Below are positions 57,115-64,000 of a stretch of DNA of 64,000 nt, piece after piece; position 1 is the stretch's first letter; each line of letters begins with the position of its first letter. The stretch is from Bin55 sp965116055 (lineage in GTDB: Bacteria; Pseudomonadota; Gammaproteobacteria; Pseudomonadales; Azotimanducaceae), in NCBI GenBank assembly GCA_965116055.1, contig OZ220466.1:62001-126000 (forward strand), given 5' to 3'. The position numbers and the translations under genes are program-made. A model generated the notes under the pieces. That model saw only the letters and a list, made by a program, of their open reading frames with translations, did not search any database and was not told the origin of the DNA.

Positions 57115-57233
57115 TCCGCCGCGAATTACGCAAAGTAAAGATACCCGGTGTCTCAAGTCCACAATTAGGCGAAACGTTAAGGCGAAGTCGCCTTATAGTC
57201 CTGTCGGAACTTCGCCGCACACATAAACTATGA
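57115..57233 (+). pseudogene. Duplicated 3' fragment of cca
   Basis: The last 119 nt of cca including the stop codon are repeated here without a start, and the sequence is identical to the functional gene. It is a by-product of the duplication that flanks the adhesin unit. Confidence 0.9.
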
Positions 57234-57307
57234 AGGTAGTGGGGAATATCTGAATTTGCACCGATGCGCGGTCCAAACTGATCGTGCAGAGCTACGCCAC
57301 CCAATTC
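57115..57307 (+). repeat. 193-bp direct repeat, right copy (proposed target duplication)
   Basis: This is an exact copy of 46964-47156 at an offset of 10,151 bp. After it the sequence continues into an IS5-like fragment, which was probably the original neighbour of cca before the insertion. Confidence 0.9.
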
Positions 57308-57400
57308 GTTGTGGCAACTGGCAAACACATGCTTGAACCCTATACGGACCTTGGCGCATCAACGATTCTCACGGCACTAAATACACCGTGAGCGGATAGT
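57308..57400 (-). pseudogene. IS5-family transposase C-terminal fragment
   Basis: TGGCAACTGGCAAACACATG and the following bases match the C-terminal part of the IS5 remnant at 16278-16365 in the same plus-strand orientation. Coding sense would be minus (an RVEHVF-like block). It lies directly behind the right 193-bp repeat. Confidence 0.5.
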
Positions 57401-57544
57401 ATGCCTCACTTCAATTGTCTGACAAAGTTCTTTTCTAAGGACTAATGCGGCATATGGCTGAGCCGGAGCGAAGTCCTGAGCAACCAGCCACCGGCGCAAA
57501 AGGTTCCTACTGCGCCGCAGAATGATAGCGAGAAAGCCAATGAA

Positions 57545-57742
57545 ATGATGGAAAATCATTTGACTGAACAGTTGAGCGATGAAGAACAGGAGGCTTACGA
57601 AGACCTTGTGACCGGCGCCATGAGGTATATCTATCCTGAGAACATGCAGGATAAGTTGGTTCAGGTTTTTCAATCTTCCACAGTCAACCCCACAGAGACG
57701 TTGGTGAATCAAGCGGTGCGCTTGGTTCAGGTAGAGTGCTAA
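57545..57742 (+). CDS. Small acidic protein, possibly the end of a frameshifted gene (65 aa)
   Basis: I do not recognise this protein. It is acidic and helical (TEQLSDEEQEAYEDLV). The coding-like frame continues upstream without a start to about 57445, while a better start (ATG 57452, MAEPERSPEQP) is in a different frame and stops after 23 codons. One frameshift near 57480 would join them, so this may be a decaying gene. The next small ORF begins 12 nt after its stop. Confidence 0.35.
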   Translation: MMENHLTEQLSDEEQEAYEDLVTGAMRYIYPENMQDKLVQVFQSSTVNPTETLVNQAVRLVQVEC

Positions 57743-57754
57743 GCGAGATTACCG

Positions 57755-57937
57755 TTGCCGGCCTTTCAATATCCTCCTCATTATGAGTTCTCTCCACGAT
57801 TAGAGGCATGTCTTCGCTTTTACGCTATCTGGGTTAGTGGAACAGTCCTAGGAACTTTTTTGTTATTTGGGATAACCCCATTGAATAAATACGTGATTCT
57901 TCTCATGACTGCAATTCCTTCTGTAGCTCTTGCTTAG
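57755..57937 (+). CDS. Small putative membrane protein (60 aa)
   Basis: This is hypothetical. The start is TTG without a convincing ribosome-binding site. One or two hydrophobic segments are visible (YAIWVSGTVLGTFLLFGI and YVILLMTAIPSVALA), which suggest a membrane protein. It follows the preceding small ORF closely, so the two could be one unit or fragments of a lost gene. Confidence 0.3.
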   Translation: MPAFQYPPHYEFSPRLEACLRFYAIWVSGTVLGTFLLFGITPLNKYVILLMTAIPSVALA

Positions 57938-57954
57938 GTATGTACTAAGGTCAT

Positions 57955-58059
57955 TCACTCAATACATATCGAATCGCAGCCCCCTTGGGTACGACGGGTA
58001 TTGTCCGCTAGATTCATGGGGTCAATGTCAAGCATCTTGATAGCATTAACTGTAATCAT
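57955..58059 (-). CDS. 34-residue peptide with strong ribosome-binding site
   Basis: An ATG at 58059 follows GGAGGGAG by 7 nt, a stronger site than most genes here have. The peptide starts MITVNAIKMLDIDPMNLA and ends TRRTQGGCDSICIE. A Gly-Gly followed by a short Cys-containing tail is reminiscent of leader-peptide precursors, but no processing or export gene is nearby. The function is unknown and it could be chance. Confidence 0.35.
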   Translation of the reverse strand: MITVNAIKMLDIDPMNLADNTRRTQGGCDSICIE

Positions 58060-58126
58060 GTTCTACTCCCTCCGATGAGTAAATGGATCTATGCACCTTT
58101 TTTTAGTTTGAACGCCTCACAATCTC

Positions 58127-58219
58127 ATGGAGATATTACCTAAAATAATAGCTATTGCTGCGTTAGTATCACTTGCTCTAAATGGTTTAGGGAGCTTATA
58201 TATAGTAGGATGGAAATAA
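58127..58219 (+). CDS. Possible 30-residue single-span membrane peptide
   Basis: The ORF reads MEILPKIIAIAALVSLALNG and then LGSLYIVGWK, one clear hydrophobic helix with short polar ends. There is no evident ribosome-binding site. It resembles the many small membrane proteins of bacteria but has no further support. Confidence 0.25.
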   Translation: MEILPKIIAIAALVSLALNGLGSLYIVGWK

Positions 58220-58290
58220 AAAATAGAGCAAGCATTTCGATGCTCCCATGTATGGTTCAATTGCAAGTGGCTAGCATTGCTCTAGTCTAT

Positions 58291-59016
58291 TCATTGCGCA
58301 ATGTCGCGTTGCATCAAATAGAGTTCACCAATGCCTTTTTTCGCTAGATTGAGCATTGCGATTAATTCTTCGTCATTAAATGATACGCCTTCGGCCGTGG
58401 CTTGAATTTCTATATAGTCCTTCGCATCAAGCATAACGATATTCATATCCGTATCCGCTCTACTATCTTCAAGATATTCTAAATCTAGTCGCGGTGTGCC
58501 GTTGACTATTCCTACCGAAATCGCACCAACTAACCCGCGTAACGCATTGAGTTTCTCAATCGTTGCTAACGCATCATAGATAGCAATCGTCCCCGCCGTG
58601 ATTGAAGCTGTTCGGGTTCCGCCATCCGCTTGAATGACATCACAATCTATTTGGATTGTGACCTCGTCTAGTTTGCTCAAATCAACGCACTGACGCAACG
58701 ACCGACCAATGAGGCGTTGAATCTCAACGGTACGACCGGCCTGTTTGCCCCGGGTCGCTTCGCGATCAACCCGCGATGATGTCGCTCCAGGTAACATGCC
58801 GTATTCTGCCGTAATCCAGCCTTGCCCAGAGCCGCGTAAAAATCTTGGAACATCAGGTGAGATGGTCGCCGTGCAAATAACTTTCGTGTCGCCAACACAT
58901 ATTAAAACCGACCCAGCAGCATGTTTCGTGAAATTTCGTTCTATAGAAACGGGCCTAAGTTCGTCAAGCTGACGATTACCATCTCTCGTAGTCAAGGTTG
59001 AGCTTCTGATCAACAT
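58291..59016 (-). CDS. rph: Ribonuclease PH
   Basis: RNase PH trims tRNA 3' ends by phosphorolysis. Typical blocks are ELRPVSIERNFTKHAAGSVL, GQGWITAEYGMLPGAT, GRTVEIQRLIGRSLR, DCDVIQADGGTRTASITAG and VSVGIVNGTP. I chose the ATG at 59016 (241 aa, MLIRSSTLTTRDG), which gives the family's usual length. The frame is open to 59112, but that extension has no family similarity. It is divergent from yicC-gmk, a common neighbourhood for rph. Confidence 0.94.
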   Translation of the reverse strand: MLIRSSTLTTRDGNRQLDELRPVSIERNFTKHAAGSVLICVGDTKVICTATISPDVPRFLRGSGQGWITAEYGMLPGATSSRVDREATRGKQAGRTVEIQRLIGRSLRQCVDLSKLDEVTIQIDCDVIQADGGTRTASITAGTIAIYDALATIEKLNALRGLVGAISVGIVNGTPRLDLEYLEDSRADTDMNIVMLDAKDYIEIQATAEGVSFNDEELIAMLNLAKKGIGELYLMQRDIAQ

Positions 59017-59166
59017 ACAAAGCTTATCATTATAGAGGTTGTTGTAAAAGTACCGAACTCGGTGCTTCGGACACTTGAGCGCGACGCAACCCATTGAAAT
59101 ATATGAAATCAAAGTTTGTCAATCCGATATTTTCCGATAGACTCTATAAACGAGTAAAATCGTCCA

Positions 59167-60039
59167 ATGATCACTAGCATGACCGCGTTTTCCCGTATCG
59201 AAACTGATGCGTGGGTCTGGGAAGTACGAAGCCTTAATCATCGATTTCTTGATCTAAGTTTTAGCTTACCTTCGACCGTTAGGGTATTAGAACCCGATTT
59301 ACATTCGCTCGCAAAGAAGCTGATACATCGAGGGCGCATTGAAGCAACGCTAGCAGAAACGACACCTGACCTAGCAGAAGATCCGAGAATTAACGAGGAG
59401 GAACTGCATTCGTTATTACTACATATGAAAACGGTGCAAATGGCTACCAGCGATTTCAATGAATTCAAAGCCGCAGAATATCAAATAAACGTGCTTGACA
59501 TGCTGCGTTGGCCAGGCGTCATGAAACAACAATGTAATTTATCGTCAAACGTGCACGACGATATTTGTCTGTCTTTCCATCAAGTTTTAGAAAAGCTTGT
59601 ATCGAATCGACAACGAGAAGGCGAGGCAATAGAATCACTTTTTGCTAATCGCCTTGGCTCAATACGAGAAATTCTTATTCAAGTCCAAAATGCCGCTGTC
59701 CAGCAAATCGAATTGATACGTGAGAAACTCGAGCGTCGTATATCCAAACTCGGCGTTGATGCCGACCCAAATCGCATTGCACAAGAAGTCGCCATCCTAG
59801 CCCAGCGTGCCGATGTTCACGAGGAGATTGATCGTTTGCAGGTACACATTGCTGACTTTGAGAACTGCATGCGACTCAACGAACCGCAAGGGCGACGGCT
59901 CAGTTTTATCGTACAAGAAATGGCGCGTGAGTCGAATACACTCGCGGCAAAACTTGCACCACCTGAAGCCGTTCGTCTCACGGTTGATCTCAAAGTCTTA
60001 ATCGATCAATTACGCGAACAGATACAAAACGTCGAGTGA
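59167..60039 (+). CDS. yicC: YicC-family endoribonuclease
   Basis: YicC proteins are coiled-coil endoribonucleases linked to sRNA turnover. The start MITSMTAFSRIE, the block WEVRSLNHRFLDLSFSLPS and the C-terminal block RRLSFIVQEMARESNTLAAK are family signatures. The length of 290 residues is normal. It is followed almost directly by gmk, an arrangement known from many proteobacteria. Confidence 0.92.
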   Translation: MITSMTAFSRIETDAWVWEVRSLNHRFLDLSFSLPSTVRVLEPDLHSLAKKLIHRGRIEATLAETTPDLAEDPRINEEELHSLLLHMKTVQMATSDFNEFKAAEYQINVLDMLRWPGVMKQQCNLSSNVHDDICLSFHQVLEKLVSNRQREGEAIESLFANRLGSIREILIQVQNAAVQQIELIREKLERRISKLGVDADPNRIAQEVAILAQRADVHEEIDRLQVHIADFENCMRLNEPQGRRLSFIVQEMARESNTLAAKLAPPEAVRLTVDLKVLIDQLREQIQNVE

Positions 60040-60049
60040 ATTGAGCAGT

Positions 60050-60670
60050 ATGACAAATTCGCATCTGTTCGTACTTTCTGGTCCTTCCGGCGTTGGCAAA
60101 AGTACGATAGCGCAAGCAGTCATCGGTAGTGACCCTAGCCTACGACAAGCCGTTACCCATACATCGCGCGAGCCACGTGAAGCAGAGGTCAATGGTTGTC
60201 ACTATCACTTCGTTAACGAAACAAAGTTTCTCGAAATGCGTGACCAAGGCGAATTCCTAGAGTCAGTTCAGATTTTCGGAAATTACTATGGAACGAGCCG
60301 CAAAGCTGTTCAGCATCTCTTAGAACAATATTTCGATACCGTGTTGATCATTGATTGGCAAGGCGCTCGCGACGTCAGGCAGTCATTTGACAACTCGACG
60401 AGTATTTTCCTGCTGCCGCCATCGCTTTCGTCTTTACGTGAACGCCTTACAGATCGCGCAGATACCGACCATCAATCTTTGGCCTTGCGCATCAAAAATG
60501 CGAAATTGGAGATGTCACACTACACTGAGTACGACTTCGTCATTGTCAATGATTCATTTGATACGACAGTCGAACAAATCCACCAGATTATTGACGGCGT
60601 TCGTGCAAATCAAGCAGTAACAATCGGCCCCTCCAAAATAGAAATTGAATCCATGTTGGCATTGGAATAA
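60050..60670 (+). CDS. gmk: Guanylate kinase
   Basis: Gmk converts GMP to GDP with ATP. The P-loop is LFVLSGPSGVGKSTIAQAV, the GMP-binding blocks are HTSREPREAEVNGCHYHF and NYYGTSRKAV, and DTVLIIDWQGARDVRQ follows. I chose the ATG at 60050 over an upstream in-frame TTG at 60041. The length of 206 residues is normal. Confidence 0.95.
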   Translation: MTNSHLFVLSGPSGVGKSTIAQAVIGSDPSLRQAVTHTSREPREAEVNGCHYHFVNETKFLEMRDQGEFLESVQIFGNYYGTSRKAVQHLLEQYFDTVLIIDWQGARDVRQSFDNSTSIFLLPPSLSSLRERLTDRADTDHQSLALRIKNAKLEMSHYTEYDFVIVNDSFDTTVEQIHQIIDGVRANQAVTIGPSKIEIESMLALE

Positions 60671-60740
60671 TCGGCGTGATGAGGTCTCCTCCGCACCTGA
60701 TAATGCCACATTTTGCAAGCCTTCGTAGGAAAACGAACTA

Positions 60741-61985
60741 ATGTCTGAAACACCATTACCAATCGGCGACCCAATTGGCCTGGGCTTTGACCCGGACCGC
60801 TTAGCGCAGCTCGGTCCAGCAATGCAGCACTTCGTCAATAGTCGCAAGGTACCGAATCTCGTCACCTTACTCGCGCGTAAAGGTCAGATCGTGCATTTCG
60901 AAGCGCGAGGTGTTCTAGATCTTGATTTAGGGAACCCAGTCGGTAAAGACTCGCTCTTTCGGATGTTTTCGAACACCAAGCCAATTGCTGGAGTTGCGAC
61001 CCTCATCCTATTCGAGCGCGGTGTTCTCACGCCCGATGATCCCGTCGCCAAGTTTCTGCCTGAATGGGGCGAGCTGCAAGTAGTAAGGCGTAATGAGTTA
61101 ATGGTCACAGAGCCCGCAAAGCGACCGCTGACCATCCGCGATTGCTTGACCAATACTACGGGCCTGATGAGTCCGATGGAAATGCCAGGGGTTTACCGGC
61201 AGCGTTTTCACGATGCACTGGCAGATCAGGGACACGAGAATGTCGACGCCTACGCATCGGAAATACCTAATCGCGACCGTGTACGCGCAATGGCCTCTAT
61301 CCCGCTTGGTTTCCACCCGGGCGAACGGTTCGTGTACCACCTCGGTTACCCAGTATTGTCTGCGGTATTAGAAGAAGCTTGCGGTCAGACGTTAGATGTG
61401 TTTTTCCAGGAAAACATTTTCAACCCACTCAAGATGGATAGCACGGATTTCTATCTCAAACCAGGTTTTCAGAATCGTTTCGGGGCTAATTACGTACCAC
61501 GCGAAGTCAACGATGAAGTCAAGCTCCATCCTGTTGAGACCGCTGCAGATAGCGAGAAGAACGGACCAAAGAAGCACTTCGGAGGAGGAGGCGATGCGGG
61601 TGGTGTGCTGTCGACTGCCGGCGATTACGCTCGCTTCGGTCAGATGCTTCTTAATGGGGGCGAACTTGACGGTGCCCGCGTTCTCGGTCGTAAGACCGTA
61701 GATCTTATGGTCGGCAATCACACCGGGGATATGACTATTCCTATGACTGGACGAGGATTTCATTGGGGCTTGGGAGTTGCTACCTACCATGGGCGCGGCG
61801 CGCCACCGTTGATTCGCTCCGTGGGCACTTACGGCTGGGGAGGCGCGGCTGGTACGACTTATTTCAGTGATCCGAAAGAAGAGCTCTTAGGGGTGTGCTT
61901 AACGCAAGTGATGAATCATGGTGCCATGCCCGACAACAACTATCAGGAAACATTTCAACGCTTGAGTTACCAAGCATTGGTCTGA
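60741..61985 (+). CDS. Serine hydrolase, class C beta-lactamase/EstB-like (414 aa)
   Basis: This has the beta-lactamase-fold serine hydrolase type. The nucleophile SxxK motif is visible in LFRMFSNTKPIAGVATL, the Tyr motif region is PGERFVYHLGYPVLSAVLE, and the third box is SVGTYGWGGAAGT. There is no signal peptide, so it is probably a cytoplasmic esterase such as EstB rather than a secreted lactamase. A 13-bp perfect hairpin follows its stop codon. Confidence 0.87.
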   Translation: MSETPLPIGDPIGLGFDPDRLAQLGPAMQHFVNSRKVPNLVTLLARKGQIVHFEARGVLDLDLGNPVGKDSLFRMFSNTKPIAGVATLILFERGVLTPDDPVAKFLPEWGELQVVRRNELMVTEPAKRPLTIRDCLTNTTGLMSPMEMPGVYRQRFHDALADQGHENVDAYASEIPNRDRVRAMASIPLGFHPGERFVYHLGYPVLSAVLEEACGQTLDVFFQENIFNPLKMDSTDFYLKPGFQNRFGANYVPREVNDEVKLHPVETAADSEKNGPKKHFGGGGDAGGVLSTAGDYARFGQMLLNGGELDGARVLGRKTVDLMVGNHTGDMTIPMTGRGFHWGLGVATYHGRGAPPLIRSVGTYGWGGAAGTTYFSDPKEELLGVCLTQVMNHGAMPDNNYQETFQRLSYQALV

Positions 61986-62027
61986 GTTATTGCCGTCAAA
62001 GCCGGCGCGTGCTATGACGGCAATAAC
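61986..62027 (+). terminator. 13-bp perfect hairpin behind the serine hydrolase gene
   Basis: GTTATTGCCGTCA (61986-61998) pairs perfectly with TGACGGCAATAAC (62015-62027) around a 16-nt loop, directly after the stop codon. There is no clear T run on either strand. It may stabilise the 3' end or act as a weak bidirectional terminator towards idi. Confidence 0.5.
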
Positions 62028-62069
62028 TGAAATACGTGCTTTGAGAGAGCGATCGTGACGGTTGACACG

Positions 62070-62618
62070 TTATATTTGCCGCGGAAATCCACGGCTGCGT
62101 AATTCTGCCCATTCAAGCTTTAACCACGGGGAGAATTCGCTCGAGTCCTCGGCTAACTTGGCATCAAGCAATTCAGGTGAGATCCAACGCCACGCTTGAA
62201 TTTCCGTTTCATTGATGACCGGATTCGTTGCGACGACGCCTACAAATACCGAACACAGTTCATGTTCGCAAAGGTTAGGTTTCCACTCAGCGCGATACTC
62301 GAACTTATAGACGAATTCAAGATCCGCGTTCAAACCTAGTTCTTCCCGCACCCGGCGTTGTGCAGCGGCATGCGGTGCTTCATTGAAAAAAGGGTGAGTA
62401 CAGCAACTGTTGGACCAGTAACCGCCCCATAGTAGTTTGTCAGATTGGCGCTGTTGCAGCAACAGCCGAAGTTCTTTGTCGAACAAAAAAACCGAGACTG
62501 CGCGATGGAGCGCGCCTCTACCCATATGACAGCTTTGCTTGTCGCGCAAACCGATCGGCCGATCGTCAGCATCTACCAACACGAGCAAATCCGTCGGCCG
62601 CGATACGATATCCGACAA
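62070..62618 (-). CDS. idi: Isopentenyl-diphosphate delta-isomerase, type 1
   Basis: Idi interconverts IPP and DMAPP for isoprenoid synthesis. It is a Nudix-fold enzyme: LHRAVSVFLFDKELRLLLQQ, the Cys and His in WSNSCCTHPF, and the Nudix-like AAQRRVREELGLN. WRWISPELLDAKL is the typical C-terminal block. The start is TTG at 62618. The length of 182 residues is normal. It is convergent with the serine hydrolase gene. Confidence 0.92.
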   Translation of the reverse strand: MSDIVSRPTDLLVLVDADDRPIGLRDKQSCHMGRGALHRAVSVFLFDKELRLLLQQRQSDKLLWGGYWSNSCCTHPFFNEAPHAAAQRRVREELGLNADLEFVYKFEYRAEWKPNLCEHELCSVFVGVVATNPVINETEIQAWRWISPELLDAKLAEDSSEFSPWLKLEWAELRSRGFPRQI

Positions 62619-62693
62619 AATGGTCTAACCTAAGCATAATCGCGACGTTAACTATAGCATTTTTACAGACCCCAATACCTTGATTACAAGCCA

Positions 62694-63560
62694 TTGTCAC
62701 GCCAACCAGTAGAGCGTCGCATCGCGCTTAATAACGCAGATCTTTGCTACTTTGATTGGGAGGGATCCGACGCATCGACTGTTTTGCTGCTCCATGCTAC
62801 CGGCTTTCATGCCAGGTGCTGGGATAAGACCATTGATGAATTGCCCGACACATGTCGAGTTATTGCATTGGATTTACGCGGACACGGTCGTTCAAGCAAA
62901 ATAGGCCCGTTCGGCTGGTTCGATTTCGGCGAAGATGTTGCGGAATTCATCGAGGCATTAGACCTCCAGGATGTAGTCATTGCCGGACATTCCATGGGCG
63001 GTCATTGCGGACTATTCGCCAGTGCGCAAGCCTTCTGCCGAATTAAAGCGCTCGTTCTGGTAGATCCAGTTATCCTAACGCCGGATCAATACCCTAACCA
63101 AGATCAAGCGATGCGCGTAGAAGACCATCCAATTGCGCGACGACGAAACCGATGGCAGTCACCAGATGAAATGTTTGACAATTTCACGTCACGGCAGCCA
63201 TTTTGCCTCTGGCGACCCGAGGTTTTACGCGACTATTGTGACTACGGTCTTCTACGCGTAGCGGATGGCTTCGAGTTGGCTTGTCCACCACACATCGAAG
63301 CTCAAATTTACATGGGTACAGGTCGACGCGATTTATCATACCTGTTCCCCAGAATCACGCAACCCGTCGTTGTCATGCGCGCTCGCCAACAAACTACGCC
63401 ACGGCGACCGATGGACTTTAGTAAATCGCCTACTTGGCCGGGTCTTGCCGGTGCATTACCGAACGCACGGGATCGCAGTCTACCGGAACTTTCGCATTTC
63501 ATACCGATGCAGCGACCAGACTTAGTCGCGGACGAGATTCAAGCATTTCTTGCGAGCTGA
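62694..63560 (+). CDS. Alpha/beta hydrolase (288 aa)
   Basis: This is an alpha/beta-hydrolase. The oxyanion block is VLLLHATGFHARCWD, the DLRGHGRS strand-loop follows, and the nucleophile elbow is VIAGHSMGGHCGLFAS. The acid is likely in LVLVDPVI or later, and the His in LPELSHFIPMQRPD. No ATG is available near the start, so TTG at 62694 is used. There is no signal peptide. The substrate is unknown. Confidence 0.85.
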   Translation: MSRQPVERRIALNNADLCYFDWEGSDASTVLLLHATGFHARCWDKTIDELPDTCRVIALDLRGHGRSSKIGPFGWFDFGEDVAEFIEALDLQDVVIAGHSMGGHCGLFASAQAFCRIKALVLVDPVILTPDQYPNQDQAMRVEDHPIARRRNRWQSPDEMFDNFTSRQPFCLWRPEVLRDYCDYGLLRVADGFELACPPHIEAQIYMGTGRRDLSYLFPRITQPVVVMRARQQTTPRRPMDFSKSPTWPGLAGALPNARDRSLPELSHFIPMQRPDLVADEIQAFLAS

Positions 63561-63580
63561 TGCTTCGCTATTTCACAGTC

Positions 63581-63735
63581 TAGGAGTCTGCACCGTAGAA
63601 AACTCCCTTAGAGCAGATATAGATAAATATCTTGACATAGTGCCTATAGTTGGGATAAAGAAGCCATATATTAGCGAAATTAAGGCATGTTATCCTACTG
63701 ACTGAATGCAAATCATCCTGCGACGCAGGTTCCTG
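63581..63735 (-). repeat. MITE-like element, copy 4
   Basis: The left end TAGGAGTCTGCACCGTAGAA and the reverse complement of the right end, CCAGGAACCTGCGTCGCAGG, form the terminal repeats. Read in reverse it aligns with copy 3 through GTAGGATAACATGCC and ATATATGGCTTC. It lies 20 bp behind the alpha/beta hydrolase gene and may supply its 3' end. Confidence 0.72.
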
Positions 63736-63745
63736 GATCGTTTCA

Positions 63746-64000
63746 TCAGGACAAGCGAGATGCTTTTTTAAAACCTGAGAGGTTATCCGATTCTTGAGAG
63801 AACGAAGGCGATCTATATACCCAATAGCCTGAAAAATAACGACCGTACAAAAATAGTCCGATAGAGATAAGTACCCCAGGTAACAGTGCAGTTAACGATC
63901 CGAGCCACTCGACAATATGACCTAATAGAAACGATGCGATGATCGAACTCAACGTGAAGGTGAATAAATAGAAACCGAGGACTTTGGTTCGATGCTCCGG
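63746..64000 (-). CDS. C-terminal part of a multi-pass transporter, probably MFS (partial)
   Basis: The frame is open through the window edge, so only about the last 84 residues are seen. EHRTKVLGFYLFTFTLSSII resembles the loop and helix at the end of MFS transporters of the spinster type. A second hydrophobic helix (ALLPGVLISIGLFLYG) and a polar tail follow. The true start lies beyond position 64000. The family assignment is tentative. Confidence 0.55.
   Translation of the reverse strand, partial: PEHRTKVLGFYLFTFTLSSIIASFLLGHIVEWLGSLTALLPGVLISIGLFLYGRYFSGYWVYRSPSFSQESDNLSGFKKASRLS

Overview
The window looks like the chromosome of an uncultured, aerobic gammaproteobacterium, judging only from gene content. 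It has an outer-membrane LPS assembly gene (lptD with surA), the Pseudomonas-type MurNAc recycling pair amgK/murU, a ubiquinone hydroxylase gene (coq7), trpE linked to gph and rpe, and a trpGDC cluster. Housekeeping genes are packed into short operons with 4-bp overlaps. No rRNA, tRNA or CRISPR array was seen. The accessory load (IS remnants, a small MITE family, two giant repeat adhesins) would suit a host-associated or biofilm lifestyle, but that is inference.

Layout. 1-840: two MITE copies around a small coiled-coil/membrane protein gene. 864-4277: a MoxR-type AAA+ ATPase and VWA protein pair. 4574-8126: a sucrase/ferredoxin-like protein and a convergent operon of an isocitrate/isopropylmalate dehydrogenase-family enzyme, an alpha/beta hydrolase and an acyltransferase. 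8397-13423: an exported protein, prmA, purH and purD. 13583-16038: an orphan GIY-YIG protein, a luciferase-like oxidoreductase and coq7. 16118-24125: adhesin locus 1 (minus strand) with an IS5-like remnant behind it. 24554-30293: trpGDC-osmC-VOC, a PEBP protein, a lipase-like hydrolase and an acyl-CoA dehydrogenase. 30495-31816: a decayed IS3-family element. 32222-40899: a TolB-propeller/amidohydrolase, a voltage-gated cation channel, trpE, gph, rpe, murU and amgK. 40898-47082: lptD-surA-rsmA-apaH-cca. 47157-57114: adhesin locus 2. 57308-58290: an AT-rich stretch of remnants and tiny ORFs. 58291-64000: rph, yicC, gmk, a serine hydrolase, idi, an alpha/beta hydrolase, a fourth MITE and the end of a transporter gene.

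The most unusual object is adhesin locus 2. A gene for a secreted repeat protein of about 2200 residues, ending in an outer-membrane beta-barrel, lies between two inverted, transposase-defective IS1634-like elements. The 9,958-bp unit sits between two identical 193-bp direct copies of the 3' end of cca and its downstream sequence. IS1634-type elements are known for long, variable-length target duplications, so the whole unit reads as a composite transposon carrying an adhesin gene. A close paralogue with the same promoter region and terminator lies in the opposite orientation about 24 kb away. The two loci form a 7.7-kb inverted repeat around essential genes and could support inversion or gene conversion. 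Both adhesin promoter regions contain a run of ten G, and locus 1 also has a perfect FNR/ANR-type palindrome beside it. This suggests switchable expression.

Other points: rsmA has no canonical start codon ahead of its SAM-binding motif and overlaps surA; amgK and lptD appear to start divergently on one shared CATG; four MITE copies form two subfamilies; and the channel has a filter resembling the engineered calcium-selective CavAb.
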